Positions 18,684 through 29,399 are shown, counted from the stretch's first letter. The stretch: DNA of 32,734 bases from Nitrococcus mobilis (GCA_024102725.1 JAGFJL010000087.1:1-32734); one strand, 5' to 3'. Translations and numbers: made by a program. The notes: generated by a model not told the origin, from the sequence alone.

Positions 18684-19178
18684 GTGACTACGCGAGAACG
18701 GGATTTTGGCGAGCTGGCGCAGCGGGCCGGCCGCTTACTTGAGGCTCAGGGGTTACGGCTGACAACCGCCGAGTCCTGCACCGGCGGCTGGATCGCTAAA
18801 GTACTTACCGATGTGCCGGGTTGCTCGCGGTGGTTCGAGCGGGGCCTCGTTACCTACTCCAATGCCGCGAAAGTGGAACTGCTGGACGTCCCCGCGGACA
18901 CCCTACGGACTTATGGAGCGGTTAGCCAGGAGGTGGCTGCGGCGATGGCGCGCGGTGCCGTCGCTCGCGCGGCGGCTGAGGTGAGCGTTGCCGTCACAGG
19001 GATTGCTGGGCCGGAAGGAGGCACGCCCGCTAAACCGGTGGGCTTGGTTTGGCTCGCCTGGTACCGCGCAGGCGCAGTGCCAGTTACCGAGGAGGCGCAT
19101 TTCCAAGGTGGACGCGAGGGCATTCGCCGACAGGCGGTGGCGGCGGCCCTGCACGGGTTGATCGAATTTCTGCACTGA
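18684..19178 (+). CDS. pncC: Nicotinamide-nucleotide amidase PncC (CinA C-terminal domain)
   Basis: Deamidates nicotinamide mononucleotide to nicotinate mononucleotide in pyridine nucleotide salvage. The start is GTG at 18684, because a perfect AGGAGG at 18672-18677 is six bases upstream; this gives 164 residues, the length of the stand-alone E. coli YgaD. The family motif TTAESCTGGWIAKVLTDVPG carries the catalytic Ser, and SNAAKVELLDV, AVTGIAGPEGG and KPVGLVWLAW follow. It lies immediately upstream of the recA neighbourhood as in enterics. Confidence 0.93.
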   Translation: MTTRERDFGELAQRAGRLLEAQGLRLTTAESCTGGWIAKVLTDVPGCSRWFERGLVTYSNAAKVELLDVPADTLRTYGAVSQEVAAAMARGAVARAAAEVSVAVTGIAGPEGGTPAKPVGLVWLAWYRAGAVPVTEEAHFQGGREGIRRQAVAAALHGLIEFLH

Positions 19179-19229
19179 GGCGGTGCTGTTGTGCCTGGCG
19201 CTGGCTCGGTTCCGTGCTAGGCTCGCTGC

Positions 19230-19817
19230 ATGAGGGGTAGAGGGGCGAGGTGGGTTGGCGGATTTATGCCCGGCAACGGCTCAGATGGCGGCACCCAGCG
19301 CCTTTTCTTGGCGCTATGGCCCGATGAGACGGTGCGCTGCGCCGTGGCGGGGTTGGCCCGAGAGCTGATTCCTGACGGACGCCTGGTGCCGCCGGAGAAC
19401 TTGCACGTCACCCTCGCGTTTTTGGGCGATGTACCAGGCGAGGCCATGCCGCGGGTGCGGGCGGTCGGTGCGAATCTACTCGGATCGGGGTTTGCGCTCG
19501 AGTTGGATTGGATCGGCTGTTGGCCACGGCCGCGTATCTCTTGGATCGCGCCCAGTTATACGCCAGCGCTGCTGGTCCAATTGCACTGCGAGCTGAGACG
19601 AGCCCTACGCAAGGCCGGCTTTCCTGCCCCGGCTCGGCGTTTTGCCCCCCACATGACGCTGGCGCGCCGCTCGGCACCGCATGCTTTTCACAACGTTACG
19701 CCGGTGGTTTGGTCAATCGAGCGCATCGCCTTGGTCCGCTCGCACCTGGAGCAGACCGGTGCGCGCTACGAGATTTTGTATGAATGGCCGTTGCAGCCTA
19801 GAAACACAAGGGGTTGA
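19230..19817 (+). CDS. thpR: RNA 2',3'-cyclic phosphodiesterase (2'-5' RNA ligase family)
   Basis: A member of the 2H phosphoesterase superfamily, 195 residues from ATG 19230 or 183 from ATG 19266 (MPGNGSDGG); neither start has a strong ribosome binding site. Both catalytic HxTx motifs are present: [11 protein letters not shown] and [17 protein letters not shown] near the N-terminus and [18 protein letters not shown] near the C-terminus are typical. The physiological substrate is uncertain in bacteria. The gene lies between pncC and recA, ending about 100 bases before the recA start. Confidence 0.92.
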   Translation: MRGRGARWVGGFMPGNGSDGGTQRLFLALWPDETVRCAVAGLARELIPDGRLVPPENLHVTLAFLGDVPGEAMPRVRAVGANLLGSGFALELDWIGCWPRPRISWIAPSYTPALLVQLHCELRRALRKAGFPAPARRFAPHMTLARRSAPHAFHNVTPVVWSIERIALVRSHLEQTGARYEILYEWPLQPRNTRG

Positions 19818-19871
19818 GCAGCAGGCGGGGGTGGGACGCCCCCTGGGAATATGAAATAATCGAAAATTGGC

Positions 19872-19895
19872 TGTTGTCTCAGGACGACGACAACA
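19872..19895 (+). promoter_or_regulatory. Inverted repeat in the recA leader
   Basis: TGTTGTC and GACAACA form a perfect 7-bp inverted repeat around a 10-base spacer, ending 24 bases before the recA start codon. It is not the standard gammaproteobacterial LexA box (CTGT, eight bases, ACAG), although a CTGT and an ACAG flank it at 19871 and 19897. It could be a non-canonical damage-response operator or an RNA hairpin in the leader. Confidence 0.35.
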
Positions 19896-19918
19896 TACAG
19901 CGACGGCGAGGGATGGGA

Positions 19919-20968
19919 ATGGATGAAAACCGCAAGAAAGCATTGAATATCACGCTCGGGCAGATCGAGAAACAGTTCGGCAAGGGCACCGTGATGCGCA
20001 TGGGCGATGTGCAGGCGGTACGGGACGTTCCCGTTATATCCACCGGCTCGCTCAGTCTGGACATTGCCCTGGGCATCGGCGGGCTGCCGCGCGGCCGGGT
20101 GGTGGAAATCTATGGTCCCGAATCGTCGGGCAAGACTACGTTGACGCTGCAGACGATCGCCGAGGCGCAAAAGGCCGGCGGTATAGCGGCTTTTGTCGAT
20201 GCCGAGCATGCCCTGGATCCGGACTACGCGCAAAAGCTCGGGGTCGATATCGACGAGTTGCTGCTCTCTCAGCCCGATACCGGTGAGCAGGCATTGGAGA
20301 TCACCGATATGCTGGTGCGCTCCGGCGCTGTGGACATCATCGTGGTCGATTCGGTTGCCGCGCTCACGCCGAAGGCCGAGATCGAAGGCGAGATGGGCGA
20401 TTCCCACGTCGGTTTACAGGCGCGGCTGATGTCGCAGGCTCTGCGCAAGCTCACGGCCAACATCAAGCGCTCGCATAGCCTGGTTATATTCATCAATCAG
20501 ATTCGGATGAAGATTGGCGTGATGTTCGGCAACCCGGAGACCACGACCGGCGGCAACGCGCTCAAGTTTTACTCTTCGGTACGACTCGATATTCGCCGGA
20601 TTGGCGCCATTAAAAAGGGTGACGAGATCATCGGCAACGAAACTCGAGTGAAGGTGGTGAAGAACAAAATGGCGCCGCCGTTCAAGCAGGCGGAGTTCGA
20701 AATCCTCTACGGTGAGGGGATCTCGCGCCAAGGGGAGCTCATTGAGCTCGGCGTCAGGCAGGGCATTGTGGAGAAGGCCGGTGCTTGGTATAGCTACACT
20801 GGGGAACGTATCGGGCAGGGCAAAGACAACGTCCGCAGCTTTCTCAAGGCACACCCGGAGGTGACCGCTCAGATCGAGAGCAGGCTGCGCGAGCAGTTGC
20901 TTGGCAAGCCGGCCTCTGCCGCTGAGGACGTTGGGGACAGCGCCAGAACGCCGCCGATCGAGGCTTGA
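19919..20968 (+). CDS. recA: Recombinase A
   Basis: Forms filaments on single-stranded DNA, performs homologous pairing and stimulates LexA autocleavage. The start ATG 19919 ([10 protein letters not shown]) has GAGGG six bases upstream and gives 349 residues; an earlier in-frame ATG at 19913 lies too close to that site. Walker A is GPESSGKTT with Lys at 72, the E. coli position. Walker B is [13 protein letters not shown], loop L1 is [21 protein letters not shown] and loop L2 is [28 protein letters not shown]. The C-terminus is acidic. recX follows after two bases. Confidence 0.98.
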   Translation: MDENRKKALNITLGQIEKQFGKGTVMRMGDVQAVRDVPVISTGSLSLDIALGIGGLPRGRVVEIYGPESSGKTTLTLQTIAEAQKAGGIAAFVDAEHALDPDYAQKLGVDIDELLLSQPDTGEQALEITDMLVRSGAVDIIVVDSVAALTPKAEIEGEMGDSHVGLQARLMSQALRKLTANIKRSHSLVIFINQIRMKIGVMFGNPETTTGGNALKFYSSVRLDIRRIGAIKKGDEIIGNETRVKVVKNKMAPPFKQAEFEILYGEGISRQGELIELGVRQGIVEKAGAWYSYTGERIGQGKDNVRSFLKAHPEVTAQIESRLREQLLGKPASAAEDVGDSARTPPIEA

Positions 20969-20970
20969 TC

Positions 20971-21459
20971 ATGCCCGATGAGCAGATGCGGCAGGCGGCG
21001 CGCGCGTCGGCGCGGCGCTTGTTGAGTCGGCGCGAGCATTCGGCATACGAGCTCGTGCACAAGCTGCACCAACGCGGCTATGCGCTCACTCTGGTGGAGG
21101 CGATCGTTGCCGAGCTCGCGCGCGAAGGCTGGGTGAGCGACGCACGTTATGCCGCAGCGCTTGTTTACGAACGGCGCAGCCGTGGGTATGGGCCCTTGCG
21201 GATCCGTGCTGAGTTGTCTCAGCACGGTGTCGAGGCGGCGCTCGTGGAGTCCCATCTGCGATGCGATGATGCTGAGTGGATACGCCTGGCGCAGCGCTGT
21301 TGCGTCAGGCGCTTCGGTGATCCTGCGAATGCATCCTTAAAAGAGCGGGAGCGCCGGTTTCGGTTTCTCTTGAATCGCGGCTTCACACGTGAGCAGATTC
21401 GCAAGGCATTACAAGGCATAGGGGCGCGAACGAATGATCGTTCGTGCACGATAGAGTAA
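20971..21459 (+). CDS. recX: Regulatory protein RecX
   Basis: Binds RecA filaments and limits their extension. The 162-residue product begins at ATG 20971, two bases after the recA stop, so translation is probably coupled to recA. It is largely helical with the RecX repeat pattern: [51 protein letters not shown] and [18 protein letters not shown]. Length is normal. A short inverted repeat (CGAACGA, ATGA, TCGTTCG; 21427-21444) lies within its last codons. Confidence 0.92.
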   Translation: MPDEQMRQAARASARRLLSRREHSAYELVHKLHQRGYALTLVEAIVAELAREGWVSDARYAAALVYERRSRGYGPLRIRAELSQHGVEAALVESHLRCDDAEWIRLAQRCCVRRFGDPANASLKERERRFRFLLNRGFTREQIRKALQGIGARTNDRSCTIE

Positions 21460-21473
21460 CGCACGATCACGAC

Positions 21474-24083
<2,610 letters not shown>

Positions 24084-24139
24084 GCTGAGTTTTGGCCCTC
24101 GGCGGACTGGTGCGTCAATACGAGACAATAGGCAGGGAC

Positions 24140-25402
24140 ATGGCGCTTATCGTTCAGAAATATGGCGGCAGCTCGGTAGCGACCATTCCGCGCATCGAGC
24201 ATGTCGCCCGCAAGGCGGTAGCCACTCGCAGCGCGGGGAACGACGTCGTCGTCGTGCTCTCCGCGATGAAAGGAGAGACGGATCGTCTGCTTGCGCTTGC
24301 CTATGAGGTTTCGCATTCCCAATGCCCGGCACCGCGCGAGCTCGATATGCTGCTGTCGACGGGTGAGCAGGTGACCATCGCGCTACTGACGATGGCGCTT
24401 GAGCGCCTGGGGGTGGCCGCTCGCTGCTATACGGGCGCCCAGGTGCGTATTCTAACCGATAGCGCCCACAGCAAAGCGCGCATTCTCGATATCGACGAGG
24501 AGCATCTTGTCGAGGATTTAAAGCTGGGACGCATTGTTGTCGTGGCCGGTTTCCAGGGCGTCGACGAGACGGGTGCCATCACCACGCTCGGGCGCGGCGG
24601 TTCCGATACCACCGCCGTAGCGCTTGCCGCTGCGCTCGGTGCGGGCGAATGCCAGATCTTTACCGATGTTGACGGCGTCTATACGACCGATCCCCGGGTG
24701 GTGCCCACGGCTCGACGCCTGGACCGGATCACTTTCGAGGAGATGCTGGAGATGGCCAGCCTCGGTTCCAAAGTGTTGCAGATCCGCGCTGTCGAGTTCG
24801 CCGGCAAATACCAGGTACCGCTGCGCGTGCTGTCCTCGTTCGAAGAAGGTCCCGGCACGCTTATTACTTATGAGGTGGAGGGCATGGAAGAACCGCTGAT
24901 ATCGGGTATCGCATTCAACCGTGATGAGGCAAAGCTCACCATCCTGGGCGTGCCGGATCGGCCGGGAATTGCGGCCCAAATCCTCGGTCCGGTCTCCGCT
25001 GCTAATATCAACGTGGATATGATCGTTCAAAATATCAGTAAAGAAGGCCTGACGGACTTCACATTCACCATCCATCGCAGCGAGTACGAGAGGACGCTTG
25101 AGCTTATCCAAAAGCACGCTCAGGAACTGGGTGCGCGTGAAGTGTTCGGCGACACGAATATCGTCAAGCTCTCGCTGGTCGGGGTAGGAATGCGCTCGCA
25201 TGCCGCCGTTGCCAGCCGGATGTTCACGGCGCTGGCGGATGAAGGGATCAACATCCAAATGATTTCCACCTCCGAGATAAAGATTTCCGTTGTGGTCGAT
25301 GAGAAGTATTTGGAGCTCGGCACCCGTGCCTTACATAAAGCTTTCGACCTCGACGACAAAGAGGGACGTAAGGTGAAAGTGGAGGGTGCGGAGGTGGACT
25401 GA
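24140..25402 (+). CDS. lysC: Aspartate kinase
   Basis: Phosphorylates aspartate in the first step of the lysine, threonine and methionine pathway. ATG 24140 is the start: AGGCAGGG precedes it, and MALIVQKYGGSSV is the classical N-terminus (SSV where TSV is common, still within the signature). The 420-residue protein has the kinase core (FQGVDETGAITTLGRGGSDTTA, FTDVDGVYTTDPR) and two C-terminal ACT domains (LTILGVPDRPGIAAQILGPV and KLSLVGVGMRSHAAVASRMF), which implies feedback control by lysine, threonine or both. The alaS-lysC-csrA order is the same as in pseudomonads. Confidence 0.96.
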   Translation: MALIVQKYGGSSVATIPRIEHVARKAVATRSAGNDVVVVLSAMKGETDRLLALAYEVSHSQCPAPRELDMLLSTGEQVTIALLTMALERLGVAARCYTGAQVRILTDSAHSKARILDIDEEHLVEDLKLGRIVVVAGFQGVDETGAITTLGRGGSDTTAVALAAALGAGECQIFTDVDGVYTTDPRVVPTARRLDRITFEEMLEMASLGSKVLQIRAVEFAGKYQVPLRVLSSFEEGPGTLITYEVEGMEEPLISGIAFNRDEAKLTILGVPDRPGIAAQILGPVSAANINVDMIVQNISKEGLTDFTFTIHRSEYERTLELIQKHAQELGAREVFGDTNIVKLSLVGVGMRSHAAVASRMFTALADEGINIQMISTSEIKISVVVDEKYLELGTRALHKAFDLDDKEGRKVKVEGAEVD

Positions 25403-25724
25403 GGTCCTTTGCGCGATTGCGCAGCAGCGAGTTAGGCAGTCCCTACTAATATAAAGAAGATAGTTAGTATTTCACTTGGCTTGATCAGGTTCAGAGGTTG
25501 GGGTGTGGTTGACGTCCGATCGACCCGCACAGCTTGGTCTCACGTCGATCTCCGAGCCGGTAGCGTTCGATGATCCGCCCTCCGGGATATGGCCGGGAAC
25601 GGCCTATATTGCCGGCAGAGAGCATGGCGAAGGAAACGCTGCCGGTGATGTGAGGACGCAGGAAGCGCCATAGTGTTGCGGGGCAGGAGCCGGGCGGATC
25701 GAAAGCAAGGAGAGGAATTGGAAA
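25403..25724 (+). promoter_or_regulatory. csrA leader with multiple GGA motifs and a hairpin
   Basis: This 322-base gap carries no gene. Its last 95 bases contain eight GGA triplets, beginning at 25632, 25654, 25661, 25686, 25696, 25709, 25714 and 25720. The last three cover the csrA ribosome binding site and the bases next to the ATG. GGA is the core of CsrA binding sites, so CsrA probably represses its own translation. A bulged hairpin (25587-25609; ATAT GGCCG, loop GGAA, CGGCC T ATAT) presents a further GGA in its loop. The AT-rich patch at 25445-25475 is a likely promoter region, but no clean -35/-10 pair could be assigned. Confidence 0.6.
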
Positions 25725-25934
25725 ATGCTCATTCTCACTCGACGAGTTGGTGAGACTTTGATGATCGGCGACGATGTGACCGTGACCGTATTGGGAGTGA
25801 AAGGCAATCAGGTCCGAATCGGTGTTAATGCGCCCAAGCATGTCTCGGTCCATCGTGAAGAAATCTACGATCGAATCCAGCGCGAACAGCAGGAGAAGTC
25901 CGCATCCGGCGACGAGAGCGATCGTTCGGAATGA
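25725..25934 (+). CDS. csrA: Carbon storage regulator CsrA
   Basis: A small dimeric RNA-binding protein that controls translation and stability of many mRNAs. The 69 residues start with the conserved [17 protein letters not shown] and include [20 protein letters not shown] and the RNA-contacting [11 protein letters not shown]. The Ser/Glu/Asp tail is slightly longer than that of the 61-residue E. coli protein. AAGGAGAGG lies just upstream of the ATG. The two tRNA genes that follow match the enteric csrA-serV-argV order. Confidence 0.97.
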   Translation: MLILTRRVGETLMIGDDVTVTVLGVKGNQVRIGVNAPKHVSVHREEIYDRIQREQQEKSASGDESDRSE

Positions 25935-26139
25935 TTCGGTGCAAAGGCATGCGGGTTTACGCGTGTGCCGGTTTTCTCGTATCCTGCACCGGTGTGCCGG
26001 GCTGAGTGGCCAACAAGTTTGCTAGGGGGGTGGATTTGGATGGCAATCGGTTCGGGGCGTGATGGAGCTGTGGGCAGTGTAAATCGGCAAAGTGGGTGCC
26101 TGCGCGCGAGCCTAGCCAACAGGTGGCTCGAACAATACC

Positions 26140-26231
26140 GGAGAGATGGCCGAGCGGCTGAAGGCGCTCCCCTGCTAAGGGAGTATGGGCTAACACGCCC
26201 ATCGAGGGTTCGAATCCCTCTCTCTCCGCCA
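26140..26231 (+). tRNA. tRNA-Ser (GCU anticodon)
   Basis: A 92-base class II tRNA. The acceptor stem GGAGAGA pairs with TCTCTCC, followed by discriminator G and an encoded CCA. The anticodon loop CCTGCTAAG within CTCCC/GGGAG gives anticodon GCU, reading AGC and AGU. A long variable arm (ATGGGCTAACACGCCCAT) and the TTCGAAT T-loop are present. It is preceded by about 200 bases in which I see no gene. Confidence 0.95.
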
Positions 26232-26294
26232 TTTTTACGCGATCTAAACATTCTGCTCTGATCGATGCGGCTGGGTACGCCGGAATCGCGGGGG

Positions 26295-26330
26295 TTGACG
26301 CATAATAGCAATCTCGCCATACTTCGCGCC
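26295..26330 (+). promoter_or_regulatory. Promoter of tRNA-Arg
   Basis: The -35 TTGACG (26295-26300) is separated by exactly 17 bases from the -10 CATACT (26318-26323). A GC-rich discriminator TCGCGCC follows, and the mature tRNA begins at 26340. A GC-rich discriminator is typical of stringently controlled stable RNA promoters. Confidence 0.65.
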
Positions 26331-26339
26331 GATCATTAG

Positions 26340-26416
26340 GCGCCCGTAGCTCAACTGGATAGAGCACCTGACTACGGATCAGGAGGTTGGGGGTTCGAAT
26401 CCTCCCGGGCGCGCCA
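26340..26416 (+). tRNA. tRNA-Arg (ACG anticodon)
   Basis: A 77-base tRNA with acceptor stem GCGCCCG/CGGGCGC, discriminator G and encoded CCA. The anticodon stem-loop CTGACTACGGATCAG gives anticodon ACG (the A is normally edited to inosine), which reads CGU, CGC and CGA. T-arm GGGGGTTCGAATCCTCC. An integrase gene in the opposite orientation ends only 40 bases beyond it, so its 3' half is the likely attachment site of a mobile element. Confidence 0.96.
26380..26416 (+). other. Putative attachment site at the tRNA-Arg 3' end
   Basis: Elements with tyrosine integrases next to a tRNA usually recombine in the T-arm and acceptor segment and restore the tRNA. No second copy of this segment is present in the window, so the far junction must lie to the right of 32734. 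The exact core cannot be defined from one end. Confidence 0.5.
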
Positions 26417-26423
26417 GACACAA

Positions 26424-26449
26424 GGGCTCCAGCGATGGGGCCCTTTCTC
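26424..26449 (+). terminator. Terminator after tRNA-Arg
   Basis: GGGCTCC pairs with GGGGCCC (one G-U pair) around the loop AGCGAT, followed by TTTCTCG. It is eight bases past the CCA of tRNA-Arg and ends just before the integrase stop codon on the opposite strand. Confidence 0.65.
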
Positions 26450-26455
26450 GTTGTC

Positions 26456-27535
26456 TCACAAATCGTCTAGTGTCTCATTGAACCGCAGCGGACGGACACG
26501 CTCTGGCTTGCGTCGGTATACCCGCGCGGTCACCCGCGCGTCGACGTGTGAGAGGAGTTGGCGGGCATGCTCAAGGCTTTCTGCGTCGCTGCCGGCTTTG
26601 GCCCGCAGGTCGTGCTCGGTGAACCGTTCGGTGAGCTTCGTCTCGGCAAGGGCGCGCTTCATGAATCGCTGCCACATGGTTTTCCAGCTGCCGGTACCTC
26701 CATCGTCGCTGACGTAGGATTTGCCTTCGCCGGTACAGAACAGGTGAGGGGCGATGTCCTTCGGTGTCGCCTCGCGTACCATCTTCACCGCCTCGCGTAA
26801 CTCCGGCGTCCACTCATAGATCGTGGTCTTGCTGCTGCGTTTGCGGGTCTTGTGGCGCTGAATGTGGATGCCGTCGCTCTTGAAATGCTCGGCAGGCTTC
26901 AGGCGCAGGAGATCCCCTTGCGACATACCGGTCAGCAGCTTTAGCCGGATGTAGGCCTGAATAACGCGGACGCTGCCCTTCTTGCGCCGCGGCTTCAGCG
27001 AGAGCACCTCGACGACCTCCCAGTCCTCTACGTAGCGCGTCCGCGCCGGTTCGCCCTCCATGCGCACCTCCCCCTTCGTGGGGTGGCGGTCTATCAGTCC
27101 CCACTCGACAGCCTTGGTCAGCGCATGAGATAGCAGCGCGAGTTCCCGACGCCCCGCCACCTTCGCCTCACGCTTATCCTGGTACTGGTAGAAATGCCGC
27201 GGGCGGAGAGCTGCAATCGGCATGTGCCCGAAGACCGCGTAGATCCGCTTCATCTGAGCTGCGTTGTCCGTTTGGGTCTTCGGCGCCTTGGTGGGCACCA
27301 CTTCCAGCGCGTAGCGCTCGAGTAGCTGGCCGATCGTGCGGACGGTGACGGTATCCTCCAGGCGCTCTGCCCATACCTTGTAGGCCGCGGATAGCGTCCG
27401 ACCGAGGGGGAACCATTTCAGGTCATCCCACTGATGCTCTTGACCGGGCGGCACACGGTAGTAGTAGGCGCCGTGTTTGAGCGTCCATCGCTTCGGAAGC
27501 CCTACGTTTTCGGTGTTTCGCTTTCGAGGCGGCAC
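26456..27535 (-). CDS. Tyrosine recombinase/integrase of a tRNA-Arg-associated mobile element
   Basis: A 359-residue phage-type integrase. The N-terminal half has the arm and core-binding regions (IGQLLERYALEVVPTKAPKTQ, then a SAM-like helical domain). The catalytic half has HDLR (His308, Arg311), LLSH (His330) and the nucleophile in ARVYRRK (Tyr340), with a KTRK loop before it. At the position of the first catalytic arginine (normally TGxR) the sequence is LLTGMSQGDLLRL, with Ser205 instead. The start is a GTG overlapping the upstream DUF4224 stop by one base (TAGTG). It faces tRNA-Arg, as in many genomic islands. Confidence 0.92.
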   Translation of the reverse strand: MPPRKRNTENVGLPKRWTLKHGAYYYRVPPGQEHQWDDLKWFPLGRTLSAAYKVWAERLEDTVTVRTIGQLLERYALEVVPTKAPKTQTDNAAQMKRIYAVFGHMPIAALRPRHFYQYQDKREAKVAGRRELALLSHALTKAVEWGLIDRHPTKGEVRMEGEPARTRYVEDWEVVEVLSLKPRRKKGSVRVIQAYIRLKLLTGMSQGDLLRLKPAEHFKSDGIHIQRHKTRKRSSKTTIYEWTPELREAVKMVREATPKDIAPHLFCTGEGKSYVSDDGGTGSWKTMWQRFMKRALAETKLTERFTEHDLRAKAGSDAESLEHARQLLSHVDARVTARVYRRKPERVRPLRFNETLDDL

Positions 27536-27738
27536 TAGAGCGCCCTCCAGTTGGGCTCATTGGCACTGTCCAGTCTAGTCGATGAAGTCGTCTCGACAGC
27601 GGAGCGGAGGACGGCGGGGCTTCCGTCCGGGCGGACCCGGTGATCGATGCCCATTAATCTAAGGGCTCGTACCTGGGCGGGGCGCCGGGTCTTGCCGGTG
27701 AGCTGTCGAACCTCCTCGGCCGTCAGGCACAGGCTCAT
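27535..27738 (-). CDS. DUF4224 small phage/island protein
   Basis: A 67-residue protein beginning at ATG 27738 (MSLCLTAEEVRQLTGKTRR), with GGGAGG about ten bases upstream. The pattern LTxxEVRxLTGxxRRPAQVRALRxMGIxxRVRPDGSPAVLRSAV is that of DUF4224, a family often encoded directly before phage or island integrases. Its ATG overlaps the stop of the HTH-HNH gene (ATGA) and its own stop overlaps the integrase start, so the three genes form a tightly coupled operon. A role in excision or regulation is plausible but unproven. Confidence 0.78.
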   Translation of the reverse strand: MSLCLTAEEVRQLTGKTRRPAQVRALRLMGIDHRVRPDGSPAVLRSAVETTSSTRLDSANEPNWRAL

Positions 27739-28247
27739 GCGGCGTTGTCCTCCCCCGCAGCGACGAGGGCGTACGCGATTTTCCGCAGCACTCCCTCTCC
27801 CCACTCGTTGTTCATTGCGATGTTCACGGCGGAACACACCAGCCGGCAGTTGCCGGGCCGGTATCCCTTGCGTCCGTTGATTCGGTCTAGGCTTGGCACC
27901 CAGGGGCGGCGAAACGACTCCTTAACCCGGGAGAAGTCGAACGGGATTCCGGTAACCTTACAGCGGCCGCCGCTGCGCTCTGCCAGATGGTGTAAGTGCC
28001 GCTCGGTAATCAGAAACGGGATCCCGCGGCGATCGGCGTTCTTCCGGCTCGATCGGTACAGGCGCGGCACCCAATATCGGCTGCCGCAGCTTTCGAGAAA
28101 CGACTCTTCGTCGACCAGACCCTTCCCGTCGCCCAGCAGCCCAGGCACATAGCCGTCGCGAACCCACCCGCGCACAGTATGGAGGTCCGGCCGGTCTTCG
28201 TCGCCGAAGTAACGCCGCGCCCATGTTTCAGCCTTGATCAGCTTCAC
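27735..28247 (-). CDS. Excisionase-like HTH fused to an HNH-type nuclease domain
   Basis: A 170-residue protein with a GTG start at 28247. Residues about 1-52 (AETWARRYFGDEDRPDLHTV, RGWVRDGYVPGLLGDGKGLV) look like a MerR/excisionase-type winged HTH. Residues about 62-148 resemble small phage HNH endonucleases: SSRKNADRRGIPFLITERHL, CKVTGIPFDF, PSLDRINGRKGYRPGNCRLV and NIAMNNE. In the HNH part, SLDRI (119-123) precedes GYRPGN (128-133) and Asn142/Asn146. The combination in one protein is unusual. It is the first gene of the integrase operon and may act in element excision or DNA processing. Confidence 0.65.
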   Translation of the reverse strand: MKLIKAETWARRYFGDEDRPDLHTVRGWVRDGYVPGLLGDGKGLVDEESFLESCGSRYWVPRLYRSSRKNADRRGIPFLITERHLHHLAERSGGRCKVTGIPFDFSRVKESFRRPWVPSLDRINGRKGYRPGNCRLVCSAVNIAMNNEWGEGVLRKIAYALVAAGEDNAA

Positions 28248-28454
28248 TGCCCCTCCGTGCCGCCGCCAGCGCCAGCATGACTGCGATCTTGCTTAGCTCC
28301 CGGTATACTTGATCTGAGTCCACGGTACGTCGAAAGGCCGAAGCGGCACTGCCGGAACACCGGCCTAGTGAGAGGGGTTTCCGGCGATGGCGCCCGAGGA
28401 GAGAACGGGGAGGCAAAGAAGAGGCGGCGAATCATCGACCCCCGCCCTTGACGC
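28248..28454. other. Gap upstream of the integrase operon
   Basis: About 200 bases separate the HTH-HNH gene from the end of the next minus-strand gene. A 31-codon minus-strand frame starting at a GTG near 28322 (VDSDQVYRELSKIAVMLALA) ends inside the HTH-HNH gene at 28228, but has no ribosome binding site. TATACC on the minus strand just inside this frame could be a -10 element. Nothing firmer is visible. Confidence 0.35.
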
Positions 28455-29399
28455 TCACGCGCCGTTTATATCGTGGGTAACGGTCCGAAGCCGAGCCCGC
28501 AGCTCGGGGAGTTCCTTTCTGAGATCGAGTGTGCGCTTCGCGACGATTTCCTCGTGATATTTCATGTCGACCTCTCTACTGCTCGCGCGACGCTGGCCCG
28601 GCGTCTGGGAGGCTGTGGAGACCGCCTTGATGGCGTATTGCCGGGCGGTGGCGTAGCCGGGGAGCTTCCGGCCCGCCGGGTCGGTGACCCAGGATCGCAG
28701 CCGCAGATCACCGTGCTTGTCGACTCTCAGGCGCTGCGTCTCGCCGTCGGCGCGCACACACCATGTCGTGCCCTGGTGCGTGAACGTCGGCTCGCGGTCG
28801 TCGGCCGGCACATTGAGCAGGCCGATGCCTCGCATGGTGGTGACGACGGTGCGCGTATTAATCAGATCGTCCTCCTCGATCCACATTCTTTGCATGCGCG
28901 CGCGCACGTAGCGCACCGCGATCTCAAGCCACCGGCGCAGCGATGCGGCCTCGATGCTGGCACGGGCGCGCCGGCGCCGCAGCATTTGATCCAGCATCGG
29001 ATCGAGCTGGTCGGCATTGTCGTCCCAGCGTGAGATATAGTCGCGGTGGAAGCTCTGCACCCGTTCCGCCAGCGCTTCCCAATCCTCCTCGCCGAAGTCC
29101 GGCGTGAGCAACTCGTCGCCACGGGCCGCTTCCGCGTACATCACACAGCGCGTGCAGGTGTGGTAATCGTGACTGGCACGCAGCTCCCATTCCGGCACCG
29201 CGCCGATCCGCTTGTTGTAAACCGGGGCCTCGACCCACTCCAGGTCAATGACATCGTGACCCCTGAATGCGGGCGTGAGACTCTCCTCACGCCCGCGCAG
29301 CCACACCGGGAATACGCCCTGCCGAGGTCCCTCGTCGATTCGCACGACTGGGCTATCGTCCGCGTCCAGCTCGATAACTACGAGTGTGCTCTTTTGCAT
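28455..29399 (-). CDS. Hypothetical island protein of 314 residues
   Basis: I do not recognise this protein. The start ATG 29399 (MQKSTLVVIELDADDSPVVR) has GGAGAG just upstream; the frame is open for 32 more codons but those look non-coding. Near residue 82 there is a CTRC pair in HDYHTCTRCVMY, which could bind a metal. The middle is rich in Arg, Asp, Glu and Trp (LDQMLRRRRARASIEAASLR, ARMQRMWIEEDDL), followed by a beta-rich part (FTHQGTTWCVRADGETQRLR) and a charged helical C-terminus. No signal peptide or membrane segment. Composition and codon use look like a real, soluble protein. Confidence 0.6.
   Translation of the reverse strand: MQKSTLVVIELDADDSPVVRIDEGPRQGVFPVWLRGREESLTPAFRGHDVIDLEWVEAPVYNKRIGAVPEWELRASHDYHTCTRCVMYAEAARGDELLTPDFGEEDWEALAERVQSFHRDYISRWDDNADQLDPMLDQMLRRRRARASIEAASLRRWLEIAVRYVRARMQRMWIEEDDLINTRTVVTTMRGIGLLNVPADDREPTFTHQGTTWCVRADGETQRLRVDKHGDLRLRSWVTDPAGRKLPGYATARQYAIKAVSTASQTPGQRRASSREVDMKYHEEIVAKRTLDLRKELPELRARLRTVTHDINGA

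Noticed and set aside
19823..19843. GGGGG/CCCCC hairpin after thpR as a terminator
   Set aside because: The stem is only five pairs with no T tail, and the bases around it do not extend the pairing.
25865..26421. Minus-strand open frames over csrA and the two tRNA genes
   Set aside because: They are antisense to csrA, tRNA-Ser and tRNA-Arg; their protein-like pieces are translations of tRNA genes.
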